DNA from: Candidatus Woesearchaeota archaeon
GTDB taxonomy: Archaea; Nanobdellota; Nanobdellia; Woesearchaeales; GW2011-AR4
Direction of reading: 5' to 3'
NCBI GenBank assembly: GCA_013330825.1
Contig: DUHN01000071.1
Location: 1-6,504 of the forward strand
Length of the DNA stretch: 6,504 nucleotides
Position 1 is the stretch's first letter, and each line of letters opens with the position of its first letter. This document shows, piece by piece, positions 4,262-6,504 of this stretch. The position numbers were made by a program, and so were the translations under genes. Below the pieces are notes generated by a model that saw only the letters and a list, made by a program, of their open reading frames with translations, did no database searches and was not told the origin of the DNA.

Positions 4262-5380
4262 ATGAACAAGGCAGTCACCCTTCTCCTTTTGGGCGGAATA
4301 TCCCTCCTTGTCTTGCTTTCCCTCATCAATGCAGGCATCATCCTCGGCCTTGATTCCAGGATGGACGCGAAGATCAGCCAGATCAAGGAGGCAAGCAGGC
4401 CGGCGAGCATCCAGCTCACCCTGATCCAGCCGGACTGCGACGGCTGCACGGACGCCTCCCCCCTCATCGAGAAAATAAAGCAGTCCAACATCAATCTCAC
4501 CTCTGAGCAGGCCCTCTCGCCGCAGGACGCCTATTCCCTCATCGATGCCTATGGCATCAAGCGCCTTCCGGCCATCATCCTGGAGGGGGAAGTGGGCAAG
4601 ATCTCCGCTCCCAACTTCGAGGCCAGGGGCAAAGGGCTGGTCTATGACCAGATAGCCCCCCCCTATTACGATCCCGCGTCAGGCACGGTCAGGGGCAGGG
4701 TCAACGCGCAGGTCATCGACGCGCCTTCCTCCTGCAAGCAGTGCCTGGACATGAAGACCATCGTCGACATCTTCACCCAGCAGGGCGTGTTCTTCGCCTC
4801 GGACGCGGAATTCAAGGCGGACGATCCCCAGGCGCAGAAGCTGATCAGGGACAACGGCATCGCCGTGCTCCCTGCGCTCATCTTCTCGGAAGATGCCGAG
4901 GCCTATCCCGACGTCCTTCAGGTCATGACCCAGGGCGGATTCAAGAAATCCGGAAATCTCTATGTCTACGAGAGCCACCTGCCGTACTACAACCTCTCGG
5001 ACAAGAGGGTGTACGGCCTCGTGGAGCTCATCATGCTCACGGACAAGGGCTGCACCGCATGCTATGATGTCTCGCTCCACAAGCAGATCCTTGCCAACTT
5101 CGGCGTCGCGATATCCTCCGAGAAGACGGTGGACATCTCCTCTGCGGAAGGCCAGCAGCTCCTGCAGCAGCATGGCATCACTTCGGTCCCGACGATCATC
5201 CTGAAAGGAGATGCGGTGCTCTACCCCGGCTTCAGCGACGTGTGGGGAACCGTGGGCACGATTGGCAAGGACAACACCTTCGTCTTCCGCGACAATGGCG
5301 CGTTGGGCGCGGGATTCTCGTACAAGAACCTGACGAGCGGGGAAGTCATCACCGTGCCTGCTGAAAACCCGTCTGCCTGA
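4262..5380 (+). CDS. Membrane-anchored protein with three tandem thioredoxin-like domains
   Basis: A 372-aa extracytoplasmic thiol-disulfide protein. An N-terminal anchor (about residues 5-29) and a short charged linker (31-46) precede three thioredoxin-fold units. Unit 1 has C59-D-G-C62 and cis-Pro P103 (RLPAIIL). Unit 2 has C158-K-Q-C161 and P204 (VLPALIF). Unit 3 has C264-T-A-C267 and P310 (SVPTIIL). Cys-to-Pro spacing is 44, 46 and 46 residues, so all three active sites look intact. Units 1 and 2 are each followed by a PYY-containing linker (APPYYD, LPYYNL), showing a repeat of about 100 residues that arose by duplication. The C-terminus after unit 3 (VWGTVGT...FVFRDN...YKNLTSGE) is an extra beta-rich cap. 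The ATG at 4262 is 4 nt after the preceding stop with only a weak ribosome site (GGCGG), suggesting translational coupling. Likely partner of the CcdA encoded downstream; direction of electron flow is not shown by sequence. Confidence 0.9.
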   Translation: MNKAVTLLLLGGISLLVLLSLINAGIILGLDSRMDAKISQIKEASRPASIQLTLIQPDCDGCTDASPLIEKIKQSNINLTSEQALSPQDAYSLIDAYGIKRLPAIILEGEVGKISAPNFEARGKGLVYDQIAPPYYDPASGTVRGRVNAQVIDAPSSCKQCLDMKTIVDIFTQQGVFFASDAEFKADDPQAQKLIRDNGIAVLPALIFSEDAEAYPDVLQVMTQGGFKKSGNLYVYESHLPYYNLSDKRVYGLVELIMLTDKGCTACYDVSLHKQILANFGVAISSEKTVDISSAEGQQLLQQHGITSVPTIILKGDAVLYPGFSDVWGTVGTIGKDNTFVFRDNGALGAGFSYKNLTSGEVITVPAENPSA

Positions 5381-5396
5381 TGGGCCCGCCATTCCC

Positions 5397-5409
5397 TTTT
5401 TCGTTTTTT
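5397..5409 (+). terminator. Oligo-T tract after the triple-thioredoxin gene
   Basis: TTTTTCGTTTTTT lies in the 62-nt gap before the ccdA-like gene. Archaeal polymerase terminates at such tracts, so part of the transcription may stop here. No convincing TATA box is visible in the gap for a separate promoter. Confidence 0.4.
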
Positions 5410-5442
5410 GCTTTCGCCTTTCATTGACAGGATTTCATCATC

Positions 5443-6429
5443 ATGAAACTCAACAATATCTTTTCCGGTCTTGTCGTCATTGGCGCCGTCATCAGCGCGA
5501 TTCTGCTCTTTGCGCCTTTTGCGGCAGCCCAGGATTCCGGGCTCCCCCCAGGCATCCAGAAGATACAGGCGGAGAACCAGAAATTCGCCACTGACTTCCT
5601 CGCCAAAGTGTCGTTCCTCATCGCTTTCCTGGCAGGGGTGACGACCATCCTGTCACCGTGCATCCTGCCCGTGCTGCCCGCATTCTTCGCCTACACGTTC
5701 AAGCAGCGGAGGCAGCTGACGAGGATGACCCTGCTCTTCTTCCTCGGCTTCACGCCCGTTTTCATCCTGCTCGGCATCGCGGCCACTGCAGTGGGGAAGT
5801 TCTTCACGGCATTCTTCCTGAACCTGGGGTTTTACATCTCCATCGCGGGATTCCTGCTCATCTTCCTCGGCATCCTCTACCTGTTCGGCGTGTCGTTCGC
5901 CTTCGGCCAGACGCGCTCGTCGGCAGGGAAGACTCCCTGGGACATCTTCGTCACCGGGGCGCTGTTCGGCTTCGGCTGGGTGCTGTGCGTGGGGCCCGTG
6001 CTCTCAGGGGTATTGCTCACGGCCAGCGTGTTCCACAACTACCTCACGGCAACCTTCCTCATGATCTCCTACTCCCTCGGCGTGTTCGTGCCCTTCTTCC
6101 TCATCGCGTTCTTCTACGACAAGTATAATCTTGGGGATTCCAGGTTCATGCGGGGCAGGACCTTCTCCTTTTCCCTCTTCGGCGAGCGCGTGGAGATGCA
6201 CTCAACCAACCTCATCGCGGGGACGCTGCTGATCGCCACGGGCATCATCTTCATCTTCCTCAAGGGCACGGGATTCCTCAATGCCTCCAATCCCTTCGGG
6301 ACGAAGGAGTATTTCTATTCCCTGCAGGACTGGTTCCTGGCCAACCATGCCATCATGAATGCCATCGGCTTGGCCATGCTTCTCCTTTTATTGGCAGGGC
6401 TGTGGTATTTTTTGAGAAAAAAGACATAA
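5443..6429 (+). CDS. ccdA: CcdA/DsbD-family transmembrane thiol-electron transporter
   Basis: Polytopic membrane protein that carries reducing equivalents from cytosolic thioredoxin across the membrane through a cysteine pair. At 328 aa it is longer than the usual six-helix CcdA (about 220-240 aa). An N-terminal signal sequence (about residues 7-29, ending AAA before QD) is followed by a short amphipathic region. Helix 1 carries SPCILPVLP (C73) and helix 4 carries GFGWVLCVGPVLSGV (C182), the two family Cys-Pro motifs; the residue before C182 is Leu where Pro is common. Further helices lie at about 94-118, 123-150, 199-224 and 255-274, then an additional helix at 303-323 ending in RKKT. The loop at about 225-253 is long and charged. 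A weak AGGA ribosome site (5429-5432) precedes the ATG. Same strand as the triple-thioredoxin gene, 62 nt downstream, which fits a donor-acceptor pair. Confidence 0.92.
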   Translation: MKLNNIFSGLVVIGAVISAILLFAPFAAAQDSGLPPGIQKIQAENQKFATDFLAKVSFLIAFLAGVTTILSPCILPVLPAFFAYTFKQRRQLTRMTLLFFLGFTPVFILLGIAATAVGKFFTAFFLNLGFYISIAGFLLIFLGILYLFGVSFAFGQTRSSAGKTPWDIFVTGALFGFGWVLCVGPVLSGVLLTASVFHNYLTATFLMISYSLGVFVPFFLIAFFYDKYNLGDSRFMRGRTFSFSLFGERVEMHSTNLIAGTLLIATGIIFIFLKGTGFLNASNPFGTKEYFYSLQDWFLANHAIMNAIGLAMLLLLLAGLWYFLRKKT

Positions 6430-6440
6430 AGAGTATTGGC

Positions 6441-6472
6441 ACTTTTTGGAACTGCCTAGCCACATTTTTTTC
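6441..6472 (+). terminator. Oligo-T terminator after ccdA
   Basis: Two T runs, TTTTT at 6443-6447 and TTTTTTT at 6465-6471, follow the ccdA stop codon by 14 and 36 nt, typical of archaeal termination. I see no gene in 6430-6504. Confidence 0.55.
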
Positions 6473-6504
6473 TACATCAAGCAGTGAAACTCCCCGGACT
6501 AACG

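Overview
The window looks like a piece of a GC-rich archaeal genome. Four signals support this. There is a tRNA-Tyr(GTA) gene with a C1-G72 pair, no encoded CCA and an intron next to the anticodon. Archaeal TATA boxes (TTTATAAT or TTTATAAA) lie 26-29 nt upstream of gene or RNA starts. At least two genes appear to be leaderless. The gene set (PCMT, free-standing AlaX editing protein, archaeal-style CcdA) also fits. The uncharacterised membrane proteins at 3237-5380 resemble, from memory, families common in DPANN archaea; that placement is an inference.

Layout. 11-655 (+) is protein-L-isoaspartate O-methyltransferase. 661-1218 (-) is an unrecognised 185-aa helical protein. 1219-1339 is a divergent promoter region serving that gene and the tRNA. 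1340-1460 (+) is the intron-containing tRNA-Tyr, followed by a hairpin/T-rich terminator. 1493-2269 (-) is a predicted secreted beta-rich protein. 2346-3056 (-) is an AlaX-M type alanyl-tRNA editing protein. 3057-3236 is a divergent regulatory region with three inverted repeats and several TATA boxes. 3237-6429 (+) is a four-gene cluster that looks like an extracytoplasmic thiol-redox module, and 6430-6504 is a T-rich terminator region.

The cluster is the notable part. Its first gene encodes a membrane-anchored protein with a CxxCC...CxC cysteine cluster. The second encodes a 99-aa single-pass protein with a His/Glu-rich N-terminus. The third encodes a membrane-anchored protein with three tandem thioredoxin-like domains (CDGC, CKQC, CTAC, each with its own cis-Pro). 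The fourth encodes a CcdA/DsbD-type electron-transporting membrane protein. The first two proteins are otherwise unrelated but end in nearly the same nine residues, SLPxMVGGC, with the cysteine as the very last residue.

Working model (inference): CcdA passes electrons across the membrane to the triple-thioredoxin protein. That protein then reduces, or exchanges disulfides with, the cysteine cluster and/or the C-terminal GGC tails of the two small anchored partners.
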